From assembly GCF_003050785.1 (NCBI RefSeq), contig NZ_QAOH01000017.1, positions 1 through 64,000 on the forward strand: a stretch of DNA of 64,000 nt, given 5' to 3'. Position 1 is the stretch's first letter; the number at the start of each line of letters is the position of its first letter. Under the pieces are notes generated by a model. That model had not been told where the DNA came from. It saw only the letters and a list, made by a program, of their open reading frames with translations, and made no database searches. This DNA is from Celeribacter persicus. Lineage in GTDB: Bacteria; Pseudomonadota; Alphaproteobacteria; Rhodobacterales; Rhodobacteraceae. Made by a program: the position numbers and the translations under genes. Shown here piece by piece: positions 44,244 to 54,221 of this stretch.

Positions 44244-47200
44244 ATGAACGCTCACCCCCATTCCGTCCAACTTGCAACCGAGCCCGACGCCCCTGCCCTG
44301 CCAGAGGCTCCGGGCTTCGCCCAACACCTGATGCAGGTTGCGAAAGCCCTCGTCCCCCTGTTCGAGGCGGGCAGGTCCATCGACGCCGCCGCCCTTCGCA
44401 CTGCGATGGAGCAAGCCTTCGGTGCCAGCGACACCAGCGGCTCCTGGATCTGGAAGGATGCTTACGAAGCCGCAGAGGTCGCCCAGATCCTGATGCTCGC
44501 GCGCTACGGCGCACTGATGCAACGTCAAGCCGGCTCCCCCCAGGCCTTCCTCACCATGATCGAACGTCTTGCCGCTCTTGCCCCGTCTCACACACGGCGT
44601 TCCGAAGACAGCGTGCGCTTGCAACAATTCTCGACCCCTCTTCCGCTCGCGGCCATTGTTGCGCAGGCGGCGGGGTTTCGGGGCGACGACCTGGTGCTCG
44701 AGCCTTCGGCCGGGACCGGCATGCTGGCGATCTTCGCCCGGATTTCCGGTGCTCGCCTGGCGCTGAATGAACTTGCGGAAACCCGCCGCGCCCTGCTGGG
44801 ACAGCTGTTCCCCGGTGCCGTCGTCTCGGATCACGATGCCGCGTCGATCGACGACCGGCTGGATCGGTCGATCACGCCCTCTGTCATCGTGATGAACCCG
44901 CCCTTCTCCGCAGCGAACCATGTCGAGGGTAAGTTCCGGCAGGCCACCAGTCAGCACGTTCTGTCCGCCCTGTCACGCCTTTCGCCAGGTGGGCGTCTCG
45001 TCGTTATCACGGGCGAGGGTTTTCGCCCCTCGACGAAATCCTTCCAGTCGACGTTTCAGCGGATCGGCCAAAGCGCCGATGTGGTGTTTTCCGCCGCGAT
45101 CGACGGCAAGGTCTTCGCGCGACACGGCACCACGATCGACACGCGGCTGACGGTGATCGACAAGCGTGCGACTGGCGCTGATGAGATCGCATCGGTCGAA
45201 AGCGAGGCCGTCTACCATCCGATCTGCGCGACCACGGGTGAACTTCTCGCGTCAGTTCTGACCCATTGCCCGGTGCGCCGCAGCCCTCCACCCTGCCCAA
45301 CCAGCACAGCCCTGTCGGCTCCGACCGCTTCGACCCGCACCAACCTGCAGGCCCTGCGCAATGCCGCGCGCAAGGAAACCCGTGCCCTTGCCGAAGAACG
45401 CGCAAGGCACCCGTTTGACGATATCGCGACGGCCCCGATCGACTACCTGCCGAAGGCTTGGAGCCAACCCGACGGCACGCTGCAGGACACGGTCTACGAG
45501 GCCTATGACCTTCAGGCGATCAGGATCGATGGCGCGGCGGAACATCCGACCGCGCTGGTGCAATCCACCGCTATGGCCTCGGTGCCGCCGCCCGTGCCGA
45601 CCTATCGTCCCATCCTGCCGAAGAACCTCGTTCAGGACGGCCTTCTTTCTGCGCCGCAGCTGGAAAGTGTCATCTATGCGGGCAATGCCCACGAGACGCA
45701 CCTGAAGAGCTGGTTCAAGCGCGGCGAGATCGAAGGCCAGTTGATGGCGGCGGCCGAGGGCGACGAAGGCGCGTTTCGCCTGCGCAAGGGCTGGTTCCTG
45801 GGTGACGGCACCGGCTGCGGCAAGGGGCGGCAGGTCGCGGGCATCATCCTCGACAACTGGCTGCAGGGACGCCGACGGGCGGTCTGGGTCTCGAAGAGCG
45901 ACAAGCTCATCGAGGATGCGCGGCGCGACTGGATGGCGCTTGGGGGGCGCGAGATCGATATCGTGCCACTGTCGAAATTCCGCCAGGGGAGCGATATCCG
46001 TCTCCCAGAGGGCATCCTCTTCGTCACCTATGCCACCCTGCGTTCTGCTGAACGCGACGGGAAAGCCTCCCGCCTCGATCAGGTGACGTCCTGGCTTGGC
46101 GAGGGGTTCAACGGGGTCATCGCTTTCGACGAAAGCCACGCCATGGCGAATGCCGCCGGCGAAAAGTCCGACCGCGGCGACAAAAAGGCCTCCCAGCAGG
46201 GTCTTGCGGGCCTCGCGTTGCAAAACGCGGTTCCGGATGCGCGGGTGCTCTACGTCTCGGCCACCGGCGCGACGGTCGTCGGCAATCTCGCCTATGCTTC
46301 CCGCCTTGGCCTTTGGGGCACCGGGGATTTTCCCTTCGTGACAAGGCCTGAGTTTGTCGCCGCGATGGAGGCCGGGGGAATTGCGGCCATGGAGATGATC
46401 TCGCGCGACCTGAAGGCGCTCGGGCTTTATCTGGCACGCTCGCTCTCCTATGCCGGGGTCGAGTACGAGATGCTGGTGCACGAGCTGACGCCCGCCCAGG
46501 TCGCGATCTATGACAGCTATGCCGACGCCTACCAGATCATCCACACCAACTTGGAGGCCGCCCTTCAGGCCTCGGGTATTTCCTCCGAGACCGGTACGCT
46601 GAACCCTCAGGCGAAATCCGCTGCGCGCTCGGCCTTCGAGAGCAACAAGCAGCGTTTCTTCAATCATCTCATCACCGCCATGAAATGCCCCTCGCTGATC
46701 CGCTCTATCGAGGCGGACCTCGCGGCGGGGCATTCTGCAGTGATCCAGGTGGTTTCGACCAGCGAAGCGGTGATGGAACGGCGACTCGAGGATATCCCGC
46801 CTTCGGAGTGGGATGATCTGCAGGTCGATTTTACGCCCAGGGAGAACATCATGGATTACCTGATGCACTCCTTCCCGACGCAACTCTTCGAGCCCTACAC
46901 CGACGAGAACGGCGATCTGCGCTCGCGCCTTGCCCTCGATGGCGATGGCAACCCGATCATCTGCCGCGAGGCGGAGCGGCGGCGGGACGATCTTGTCCAG
47001 CATCTGGGTGCCCTCGCCCCGGTGCAGGGCGCGCTCGACCAGATCCTCTGGCATTTCGGCGGGGAGGCGGTGGCCGAGGTCACCGGACGCAAGCGGCGCA
47101 TCGTAAAAACGCGTGAGGGGCGGCTCAAGGTCGAGAACCGCCCCGCCTCCTCCAACCTCGGCGAGACGCAGGCCTTCATGGATGAAGCCAAGCGCATCCT

Positions 47201-48641
47201 GATCTTCTCCGATGCCGGTGGCACCGGGCGCAGCTACCACGCCGATCTTGGGGCAAAGAACCAGCGCCTCCGGGTGCATTACCTCCTGGAACCCGGCTGG
47301 AAGGCCGACAATGCGATCCAGGGGCTGGGGCGTACCAACCGCACCAATCAGGCGCAACCACCGCTCTTTCGACCCGTTGCGACCAATGTGAAGGGGGAGA
47401 AGCGGTTTCTTTCCACCATCGCGCGTCGCCTCGACACGCTGGGGGCGATCACCAAGGGGCAACGCGAGACGGGCGGCCAGAACATGTTCCGCGCAGAGGA
47501 CAATCTCGAAAGCCCCTACGCCCGCGCTGCGCTGCGCCAGTTCTTCTACAAGCTGCGGGCGGGCAAGATCGATGCCTGCTCCTACGCGAAGTTTCAGGAG
47601 ATGACCGGGCTGACGCTCGATGAGGTGGATGGCACGATGAAAGAGAATCTGCCGCCGATCCAGCAGTTCCTGAATCGCTGCCTTGCGCTGAGGATCGACA
47701 TGCAGGACGCGATCTTTGAGGCCTTCGGCGGGTTTCTTTCGGCAATCATCGAGGACGCGCGCCAGGCAGGCACGCTCGATATCGGTCTCGAAACCTTGCG
47801 CGCGGAGAAGTTCGAGATCGTCGATCGCAAGGTGATCTTCGAGCACGAGGCGACGGGCGCAACGGCGACCGCGCTGACCGTCGAGCGCACCGATCGCAAT
47901 GATCCGCTGACCCTGCCCCGGGTCAAAGCCATCTGCTCCGATACAAAAGGTGCGACGCTCTGCTGGAACACCTCCTCCAAACGCGCGGCCCTGATGGTGA
48001 AGGCGCCGGCCTTCATGGACGAGGATGGTGTGCCAATCCTTCGGGTGAAGCTCTTGCGGCCCATGGCCACCGAGATCCTCGCGCTGACCGAGTTCTCGAA
48101 ATCGCACTGGGAAGAGATCGATGATGCCATGTTCGAACAGCTCTGGCAGGCCGAGGTTGACGCGGTGCCGGAGTTCACCACCTCGAAGATCACGCTGATC
48201 TGCGGCCTCCTTCTGCCGATCTGGGATCGGCTTCCCGCTGACAACATGCGCATCTACCGCCTGCAGACCGAGGATGGGGAACGCGCCATCGGCCGTCTTG
48301 TCAGCCAAGAGCAGCTTCTCAATGTCTACGCGCGGCTCGGCCTCGATTGTCAGATCGAGATGAAACCGCAGGAGGTCTTCGCCGCGGTGATGGAAGCCAG
48401 AACGACCCTGAACCTCCTCGGCGGCTATCAGCTGCGCCGGTCGCTGGTCATGGGGCAGCCGAGGCTTGAGCTGATAGGTGCTTCAGGCGCGGCCCTGCCC
48501 GGACTGAAGGCAATGGGCTGTTTCACGGAAGTGATCCAGTGGAAGACGCGGGTGTTCATTCCGGTCGACGGCATCGAGGTGCTGACACGGATCCTTGCCG
48601 AGCATCCGGTTGGCGCCGGCACATCGGAGGCCGCCGCATGA
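44244..48641 (+). CDS. Methyltransferase-Strawberry notch-type helicase fusion
   Basis: 1465 residues, start MNAHPHSVQLATE behind GGAG. Residues about 130-290 are a class I methyltransferase with LEPSAGTGMLAIFA (SAM site) and the catalytic NPPF in VIVMNPPFS. A superfamily 2 helicase follows: Walker A DGTGCGKGRQVAG, DESH box IAFDESHAM, and motif VI GRTNRTNQ, then the Strawberry notch C-terminal domain. Plasmids, phages and integrative elements carry this fusion; phage P1 DarB, an anti-restriction factor, has a similar combination. Protection of incoming DNA is the most attractive role but is not proven here. The next gene overlaps by 4 bp. Confidence 0.92.
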   Translation: MNAHPHSVQLATEPDAPALPEAPGFAQHLMQVAKALVPLFEAGRSIDAAALRTAMEQAFGASDTSGSWIWKDAYEAAEVAQILMLARYGALMQRQAGSPQAFLTMIERLAALAPSHTRRSEDSVRLQQFSTPLPLAAIVAQAAGFRGDDLVLEPSAGTGMLAIFARISGARLALNELAETRRALLGQLFPGAVVSDHDAASIDDRLDRSITPSVIVMNPPFSAANHVEGKFRQATSQHVLSALSRLSPGGRLVVITGEGFRPSTKSFQSTFQRIGQSADVVFSAAIDGKVFARHGTTIDTRLTVIDKRATGADEIASVESEAVYHPICATTGELLASVLTHCPVRRSPPPCPTSTALSAPTASTRTNLQALRNAARKETRALAEERARHPFDDIATAPIDYLPKAWSQPDGTLQDTVYEAYDLQAIRIDGAAEHPTALVQSTAMASVPPPVPTYRPILPKNLVQDGLLSAPQLESVIYAGNAHETHLKSWFKRGEIEGQLMAAAEGDEGAFRLRKGWFLGDGTGCGKGRQVAGIILDNWLQGRRRAVWVSKSDKLIEDARRDWMALGGREIDIVPLSKFRQGSDIRLPEGILFVTYATLRSAERDGKASRLDQVTSWLGEGFNGVIAFDESHAMANAAGEKSDRGDKKASQQGLAGLALQNAVPDARVLYVSATGATVVGNLAYASRLGLWGTGDFPFVTRPEFVAAMEAGGIAAMEMISRDLKALGLYLARSLSYAGVEYEMLVHELTPAQVAIYDSYADAYQIIHTNLEAALQASGISSETGTLNPQAKSAARSAFESNKQRFFNHLITAMKCPSLIRSIEADLAAGHSAVIQVVSTSEAVMERRLEDIPPSEWDDLQVDFTPRENIMDYLMHSFPTQLFEPYTDENGDLRSRLALDGDGNPIICREAERRRDDLVQHLGALAPVQGALDQILWHFGGEAVAEVTGRKRRIVKTREGRLKVENRPASSNLGETQAFMDEAKRILIFSDAGGTGRSYHADLGAKNQRLRVHYLLEPGWKADNAIQGLGRTNRTNQAQPPLFRPVATNVKGEKRFLSTIARRLDTLGAITKGQRETGGQNMFRAEDNLESPYARAALRQFFYKLRAGKIDACSYAKFQEMTGLTLDEVDGTMKENLPPIQQFLNRCLALRIDMQDAIFEAFGGFLSAIIEDARQAGTLDIGLETLRAEKFEIVDRKVIFEHEATGATATALTVERTDRNDPLTLPRVKAICSDTKGATLCWNTSSKRAALMVKAPAFMDEDGVPILRVKLLRPMATEILALTEFSKSHWEEIDDAMFEQLWQAEVDAVPEFTTSKITLICGLLLPIWDRLPADNMRIYRLQTEDGERAIGRLVSQEQLLNVYARLGLDCQIEMKPQEVFAAVMEARTTLNLLGGYQLRRSLVMGQPRLELIGASGAALPGLKAMGCFTEVIQWKTRVFIPVDGIEVLTRILAEHPVGAGTSEAAA

Positions 48642-49684
48642 GCGCGCGCCACAGTATCGCGGACCTCTCGGCCGATCTGGCAGACCATGCCGAGAGTTTC
48701 TGCCGCCAGTATTTCCCCGAGGGGCGCAAGCTGGGTAATTATTGGCAGGTCGGCGACACGTCCGGTGCAAAGGGCCAGAGCCTCGCCATCCGTCTGCAGG
48801 CGCAGGGTGGTCGTAAAGCCGGGTCCTGGCAAGATTTCGCGACGGGTGAATATGGCGACCTGATCGACCTGCTGCACGAGCGGCTCGGTTCAACCACGTT
48901 GAAGGAAACGCTGAGAGCAGCCCGATCCTTTCTCGGCGAAGCTCCCTGCCCTGCCGTACCTCGAGACACCCAAAGGGCTGAGCGCCCGGATGCAGCCTCC
49001 AGCAAACGCATCGCGCGGGCGCGCAAACTTTTCGCCGCGGGCAAGCCGGTCCTTGGAACCCTCGCCGCCACCTATCTGCAAGGGCGCGGCATCACGCGCT
49101 TCGGTCCCGCGATCCGCTATCACCCACGGGTCTTCCTCAGGCAGGGCGAGGACGGCGCCGATCCGCCGGAACGGGCCCCTGCCCTACTCGCAAAGATCAC
49201 CGACAATCGGGGTCAGATCACCGGATGCGCAAGGGTCTATCTCGACCCGTCCACCGGCGGTTTGGCCGAGATCGAGAGCCCGAAACGGATCCTCGGGCAG
49301 CTGCACGGCCATGCCATCCGCTTCTGGTCCGGCTCACCTCGCAGCGATCTCATCGTCGGCGAAGGGCTCGAGAACACCCTCTCGGTCGGAACCGCCCTGC
49401 CAGAATTCGACCTCGCCTCCTGTCTCACCGCCACCCATCTCGGCCTCTTCATCCCGCCGCCGGGGATCACGCGCATCTGGATCGTGCGAGACAATGACGA
49501 AGCTGGACGTAACGCATCAACGAGATTTCGTAACCAATTGGAATCTATTGGAATTGCCTGTGGTGATCTCGTGCCGAACATGGGCGATTTCAACGACGAT
49601 CTGCGGGCTTTTGGCAAGGATGCGCTGCGCCGCTCCCTGCTCGAGGCCATGAAAACACAAGGTCTGGAGATCGAGGACGGCTGA
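48638..49684 (+). CDS. Toprim-domain protein (plasmid primase-like, DUF7146-type)
   Basis: 348 residues starting MSARHSIADLSADLADHAESF. The N-terminal part has YWQVGDTSGAKGQSLAIRL and the plasmid primase-like WQDFATGEYGDLIDLL; the C-terminal toprim domain has LIVGEGLENTLS (conserved Glu) and WIVRDNDEAGRNA (the D-x-D). It may prime DNA synthesis after transfer. Its ATGA overlap with the helicase gene implies that the two work together in processing incoming DNA. Confidence 0.87.
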   Translation: MSARHSIADLSADLADHAESFCRQYFPEGRKLGNYWQVGDTSGAKGQSLAIRLQAQGGRKAGSWQDFATGEYGDLIDLLHERLGSTTLKETLRAARSFLGEAPCPAVPRDTQRAERPDAASSKRIARARKLFAAGKPVLGTLAATYLQGRGITRFGPAIRYHPRVFLRQGEDGADPPERAPALLAKITDNRGQITGCARVYLDPSTGGLAEIESPKRILGQLHGHAIRFWSGSPRSDLIVGEGLENTLSVGTALPEFDLASCLTATHLGLFIPPPGITRIWIVRDNDEAGRNASTRFRNQLESIGIACGDLVPNMGDFNDDLRAFGKDALRRSLLEAMKTQGLEIEDG

Positions 49685-49982
49685 CCGCCAACCTCCCCGG
49701 GGATGTCCGACTGGGCAAAGGGTCCGCAGGTTCGATCTGATCCCGTTTGGAAAAGGGGAGCGATGGACCGGCGGGTCGGGGCTGAGTGCCCCTCGCCCGG
49801 GCAGCAATGCGCCCCGAACCAGAAAATTCCCCTGAGCCTTCGGCTCATTCCTCGCGGGAACAATTTTCCGGCCCGCGGCGCATTCTCCGCTGCGCTCCGA
49901 TCCTGACGGATGCGGCCCGGTCGCCGCCGGTCCTGGTATCGCCCCATCCAAATCGGGTCAGATCAAACAGAGGAACCAGACA
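49685..49982. other. Leader region upstream of the DUF2493 gene
   Basis: 298 bp without a gene. It contains CATTCCTCGCGG (49846-49857) and CTCCGCTGCGCT (49885-49896), a motif pair repeated with nearly equal spacing at 52049-52097 upstream of another plasmid gene. A shared regulatory leader is likely. Confidence 0.5.
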
Positions 49983-50894
49983 ATGCCCCATCAGACAGAC
50001 ATCCAAGAGGAAACCGGCGTCACCTCCGCCATCCTCGACCACCTGGCACTTCACGGCGCAACACCGGGACCCGGCGAGACCGATCACCGCCCCCTGCCCC
50101 AACCTGATGAGGTCGATCTCGCCATGGCGACCCTCTTCGACACCACCATCGGCCTCCTCACCGGCAGCCAATTGGAAGACAATCTCGAAGAGATGCTCTG
50201 GTCCCTCACCTCGATCTTCCATCGCCGGCTGACCCATATCCAGAAGCTCCTCGACGACAACGAATTCGAGGTCCGGGAAAGTCTGGCAATCCAGGACGGC
50301 TCCGAGGTCGCCTCGGTCGAGCTCGAGCGCCTCCAGATGATCGGGCTCAAGCTCTGGGACCATCGTGACGCCTTCGAACAGATGCGCGATCTGGCCGTGG
50401 ACCACTTCTCGGCCGCCACCGGTTCACCCTGGCTGCCCCGCACCGGATCAAAGGTCTCCCATCGCGGTCTCACCTCCGCCGTGGTGGACAGCCGGGCCTA
50501 TCTCTCGGCCAAGCGCCGCAAGGAGACCGAGGTACACTGCCCCGAAGGCACGCGGATCGCTTTCTCGGGCGGGGACTATCAGGCTTACGATCTGATCTGG
50601 TCCGTCCTCGATGCCACCCATGCGAAATACCCCGACATGGTGCTCTTGCACGGAGGCACGCCCAAGGGCGCCGAGATGATCGCGGCCCGCTGGGCAGATA
50701 CCCGTGGCGTCACCCAGGTGGTCTTCAAGCCCGACTGGAAGAACCACGGCAAGGCCGCCCCCTTCAAGCGCAACGACAAGATGCTCGAGACCATGCCGCA
50801 GGGTCTGATTGCCACGCCCGGTTCGGGCATCACCGAGAACATCGTCGACAAGGCCCGCAAGCTCGGAATCCGCATCAAGAGGATCGGGGCTTAG
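49983..50894 (+). CDS. DUF2493 / SLOG-fold protein
   Basis: 303 residues. The N-terminal half is helical (EVDLAMATLFDTTIGLLTG and on); the C-terminal 110 residues form a Rossmann-like SLOG domain (IAFSGGDYQAYDLIWSVLDATHAKYPDMVLLHGGTPKGAEMIAARWAD, seen as GGDYQ, LHGGTPKGAE) ending in PGSGITENIVDKARKLGI. Such proteins may bind nucleotides or DNA processing intermediates and are very common on alphaproteobacterial conjugative plasmids. Function is unknown. Confidence 0.87.
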   Translation: MPHQTDIQEETGVTSAILDHLALHGATPGPGETDHRPLPQPDEVDLAMATLFDTTIGLLTGSQLEDNLEEMLWSLTSIFHRRLTHIQKLLDDNEFEVRESLAIQDGSEVASVELERLQMIGLKLWDHRDAFEQMRDLAVDHFSAATGSPWLPRTGSKVSHRGLTSAVVDSRAYLSAKRRKETEVHCPEGTRIAFSGGDYQAYDLIWSVLDATHAKYPDMVLLHGGTPKGAEMIAARWADTRGVTQVVFKPDWKNHGKAAPFKRNDKMLETMPQGLIATPGSGITENIVDKARKLGIRIKRIGA

Positions 50895-50902
50895 GCCCCG
50901 GT

Positions 50903-51196
50903 TCACGCCCCGCGCAAGAGGTCCTGTACGACGGAAGGCTTCTTGGCGATCAATGCCAGCAGAACCTGTGCTGGGCCTGTCGGGTGCCGGCGCCCGTGTT
51001 CCCAGTTCAGGAGCGTACCTTTCGCGACGCCAATGCTCTTCGCAAACTCGGCCTGGGACAGGCCCGTCCGTTGCCGGACTTCGGCGACATCGACCTCCGC
51101 CACGGACACTTCATGCACTTTGGCGTCGGCCAAATCACCATTCGCGAAGGCCAGAGCCTCTTCGAGGCCCTTGGATACGGATTCAAATGCACTCAT
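50903..51196 (-). CDS. XRE-family antitoxin (HigA/NadS-like)
   Basis: 97 residues with a helix-turn-helix near RTGLSQAEFAKSIGVAKGTLLNWEHGRRHPTGPA (key blocks LSQAEFA, GTLLNWE). It overlaps the toxin gene by 4 bp, so here the toxin comes first, as in hig-type modules. It probably represses its own operon. Confidence 0.87.
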   Translation of the reverse strand: MSAFESVSKGLEEALAFANGDLADAKVHEVSVAEVDVAEVRQRTGLSQAEFAKSIGVAKGTLLNWEHGRRHPTGPAQVLLALIAKKPSVVQDLLRGA

Positions 51197-51546
51197 GTTG
51201 CGTCTCCATATTTCGCGACAAGCGCCTTGCTCATCTCTACCGCAGCAGCCTGTTCGGTCTTTGACAGGTTGGCTTTCTCATTCTTGGCGAAGACCGTGAT
51301 CAGAAAGATCGGCATATGGGTCCCGCCAAAGACATACACCGTCCTGAAGCCGCCGCTCTTGCCGCTCCCCTCTCTCGGAATGCGGACCTTGCGCAGCCCG
51401 CCGCCGAGAGAGATGCCCGCTTCCGGATTGGCGGCAATGAAGTTGATCGCCGCCTCACGTTCCTGGTCCGACATGATTGCCTTGGCGCGCCTTTGGAATT
51501 CGGGCAGTTCGACCACTGTTTGCAATCGCGTCATGTTAAGTTCCAT
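51193..51546 (-). CDS. RelE/HigB-type toxin
   Basis: About 117 residues of the RelE superfamily (ELPEFQRRAKAIMSDQE, GLRKVRIPREGSGKSGGFRTVYV, IFLITVFAKNEKANLS as blocks). Starts at MELN (51546) or MTRL (51534) are both possible. The putative mRNA interferase is paired with the XRE protein that follows, a second addiction module in this plasmid. Confidence 0.87.
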   Translation of the reverse strand: MELNMTRLQTVVELPEFQRRAKAIMSDQEREAAINFIAANPEAGISLGGGLRKVRIPREGSGKSGGFRTVYVFGGTHMPIFLITVFAKNEKANLSKTEQAAAVEMSKALVAKYGDAT

Positions 51547-52170
51547 ATAGGTTTCGGCGGCGTATGTGTCAATGACGTATAGCATGCACACTGGAAGGGC
51601 AAGTCAGCGACGGTTGCACGAGTCAGGCAGTATGCCCTTTCAGTTGGTTGCGGCGACCAATGGCCAAGTGTCCTGTCGTATGTATTGACCGAACCGACCA
51701 GCCGGGCTCTCATTTCGGGCGATTGGATGGTTGCGGTGTCACGTGACGACCCGGCCTTTCGTTCCACGCTCTGACCGCCTCGAGTACTCATCTGCATCGT
51801 GGGCGCTTTCGCGAAGACAATGGGCGCGGTAGTGATCCTGTGGATGCGACTTTGACGTCTGGGTTTTGTCTTATCAGCGATCAGTTTAGAAGGGTGCCAA
51901 GGTCCCTGGCATCTCCCTCGTCTGTTCACTCACCTTCCTTCGTGGCCCCCGCACTTCTCCCTTTGTCTGAGTTGCATGACATGCTGGTCGCAGCTGTCGT
52001 CCCGTCCACAAAGGTTGTCGCCGATCTTTTTCCCCTGACCCTGCGGGCCATTCCTCGCGGAGCAAAAAGACCGGCGCCTGCCCCTCTCCGCTGCGCTTCG
52101 CCTTCGGTGTGGCCGGGCCTTGGCCAGCTGCAAGGTGACCATCATTGCAACGCAAACAAGGAGAAGAGCA
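51547..52170. other. Long non-coding stretch upstream of the DUF736 gene
   Basis: 624 bp in which no convincing gene is seen. Its last 120 bp hold the leader motif pair CATTCCTCGCGG (52049-52060) and CTCCGCTGCGCT (52086-52097) shared with 49846-49896. The remaining sequence shows nothing recognisable. Confidence 0.5.
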
Positions 52171-52509
52171 ATGACCACGAACTGCATCAAATTCACCAGC
52201 GCCGACATCGAAACCGCCAAGGGCGTCGGCTCCATCTCGACCCTGACCTTCGACCTCGACATCACGGTCGAACCCGTCGCGAGCACGAACCCGATGGCCC
52301 CCACGCACCGCGTCCTCGGCCGCTCCCCGCGCGGCAAGCTGGTCGAGTGCGGCGGCATCTGGAAGAAGCAGAACAAGGAGACCGGCGCTGACTACTACAC
52401 GCTGACCATCCGCGACCATGGCTTCAACGCCAACCTCGGCAAGGCCGCGAACCAGGACGATCTGTCCCTGCAGGCCGTCATCCCCTGGGGGCCGAAAGAC
52501 GCCGCGTGA
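52171..52509 (+). CDS. DUF736-family protein
   Basis: 112 residues starting MTTNCIKFTSADIETAKGVG behind AAGGAGAAGAG. DUF736 proteins are small, widespread on alphaproteobacterial plasmids, and often sit near conjugation or replication genes; the blocks GSISTLTFDLDI, GAIWKK-like GGIWKKQNKETG and YYTLTI are visible. Function is unknown. Confidence 0.85.
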   Translation: MTTNCIKFTSADIETAKGVGSISTLTFDLDITVEPVASTNPMAPTHRVLGRSPRGKLVECGGIWKKQNKETGADYYTLTIRDHGFNANLGKAANQDDLSLQAVIPWGPKDAA

Positions 52510-53003
52510 CGCAAAGAATCGGCTGGGGCAACCCAGCCGATTTCCGCTGCCTTCTAGGCCCCCGAAACGACTTGGTTATATGTTGGTCTGCCGTGATTGA
52601 AGAGCGGAACGGCAGCAAATGATCATAGTCCGTTTGTAAGGCCCGGCCGATACTGTTCGTTTTGGCACCCTAGGTTTCGAGGTGCTGTCGGGCGTTTCGA
52701 GTCCTAGATCTGCATGTGTTTTGACAGCCGTGCAGTCGCATAAATTCAAAATAAAACAGATGGTTACAGAGGTATCGCCGCGAGACATGACCCAATATCT
52801 GCGTCGAAGATGTCGCTATTGTCCCTATATATTGAGTCGCGGTGTTCCGTGATCGCTACAGGTTGTCGCCGCATCTAAACCGCCTGGTGCATCGAGTGGG
52901 TTCGAACCTCTGGGTGAAAATCGTTGTTAAGACTCATTTTTCCGTGTAGATGACACTTTAAAGAGCGAAATCGCTGAAAAAGCGATATTTAGAGGGCAGG
53001 CGG
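52510..53003. other. Upstream region of the second repABC operon
   Basis: 494 bp without a gene. It holds one copy of TTTTGACAGCCGTGCAG (52719-52735), found twice more between repA and repB, and a dyad ATCGCT-GAAAA-AGCGAT (52970-52986) just before repA that could be a RepA/RepB operator. The repA ribosome site is GAGGGCAGG. Confidence 0.5.
52719..52735 (+). repeat. TTTTGACAGCC repeat, copy 1
   Basis: TTTTGACAGCCGTGCAG, identical over 17 bp to 54222-54238. Candidate partition or operator site of the repABC locus. Confidence 0.6.
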
Positions 53004-54215
53004 ATGCGAGATAGGTCATTCAAGGCTGATACGAAGGATCAACCCTTCGACGAGATCATCCTTCAGCAGGGAGAGTTGATTTCTGACCGTCTCAATATGT
53101 TGCGGCAAGAACAGTATCCTCCAGATGCCCAGAAAGGTCTACGTCAGTTTTCGCTGGCGGAGGTTGCCTACTATCTTGGCGTAACCCAGTCGACCATCAA
53201 GAAGCTTCACCTCGAGGGCAAAGGCCCCGAGCCTGAAACGTCGTCATCCGGAAGGCGTAGCTACTCTGCGGAGCAGATGCTCGAGCTGAGAGCTTATCTG
53301 GACAAACATGGTCGGCCCGGCAAGCGTCGATATGTGCCCTACCGACAGCCAGGCGAAGAGTTGCACGTTGTGTCTGTCGTGAACTTCAAAGGGGGCAGCG
53401 GAAAGACCACCACCGCAGCTCATCTCGCTCAGCATTTGGCGCTGAAGGGGCATCGCGTTCTTGCGATCGACTTGGATCCTCAAGCTTCGCTGACAGCTTT
53501 GCACGGTATTCAGCCTGAACTCGACAACGTGCCATCGTTGTATGAGACACTACGGTATGATGACGAGCGCAAGCCCATCTCCGAAGTAATCCGACCGACA
53601 AACTTTCCAAATCTGGATATCGTTCCGGCAAGCCTCGAACTGCAAGAGTACGAATATGATACCCCGGTTGCACTGACGAGCAGCGACCCCCATGAGGGCC
53701 GAACCTTCTTCACTCGGATATCCAAAGCGCTCGGCGAGGTTGATGAGCGCTATGATGTGGTCGTAATCGACTGCCCCCCTCAGTTGGGCTACCTGACGCT
53801 CACCGCTCTGACGGCCTCATCTTCGGTGATTGTGACCGTCCATCCTCAGATGCTGGACGTCATGTCGATGAGCCAGTTTCTTCTGATGTTGGGCGGGATC
53901 ATGAAGACGATCCGTGACGCTGGAGCGAACATGCGCCTGAAGTGGTTCCGTTACCTCGTAACGCGATTTGAACCGACGGACGGCCCCCAAAAGCAGATGG
54001 TCGGGTTCCTCCAGGCAATGTTTCCAAATCAGATGCTGTCGGCTCCAGTGTTGAAATCGACCGCGATATCCGACGCAGGGATCACGAAGCAGACGCTCTA
54101 CGAAGTCGAGCGGTCGCAGTTTGTCCGGACCACCTATGATCGCGCTGTCACTTCTTTGAACGACGTGAACGACGAGATCGCAGAGCTGATTCACAAGGCC
54201 TGGGGGCGCGAATGA
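53004..54215 (+). CDS. repA: RepA (ParA-type partition ATPase)
   Basis: 403 residues. An N-terminal DNA-binding part includes FSLAEVAYYLGVTQSTIKKL, followed by a deviant Walker A ATPase domain: NFKGGSGKTTTAAHLA, then AIDLDPQASLTAL and VVIDCPPQLGYLTL. RepA and RepB segregate the plasmid and repress their own operon. The start ATG 53004 lies 9 bp after the ribosome site. It is followed after 103 bp by repB. Confidence 0.94.
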   Translation: MRDRSFKADTKDQPFDEIILQQGELISDRLNMLRQEQYPPDAQKGLRQFSLAEVAYYLGVTQSTIKKLHLEGKGPEPETSSSGRRSYSAEQMLELRAYLDKHGRPGKRRYVPYRQPGEELHVVSVVNFKGGSGKTTTAAHLAQHLALKGHRVLAIDLDPQASLTALHGIQPELDNVPSLYETLRYDDERKPISEVIRPTNFPNLDIVPASLELQEYEYDTPVALTSSDPHEGRTFFTRISKALGEVDERYDVVVIDCPPQLGYLTLTALTASSSVIVTVHPQMLDVMSMSQFLLMLGGIMKTIRDAGANMRLKWFRYLVTRFEPTDGPQKQMVGFLQAMFPNQMLSAPVLKSTAISDAGITKQTLYEVERSQFVRTTYDRAVTSLNDVNDEIAELIHKAWGRE

Positions 54216-54221
54216 CCGACA

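Noticed and set aside
45252-48308. A very long open frame (over 1000 codons) antisense to the methylase-helicase gene
   Set aside because: It is the mirror of a high-G+C coding frame; it has no recognisable motifs or ribosome site, while the plus strand has clear helicase and methyltransferase motifs.
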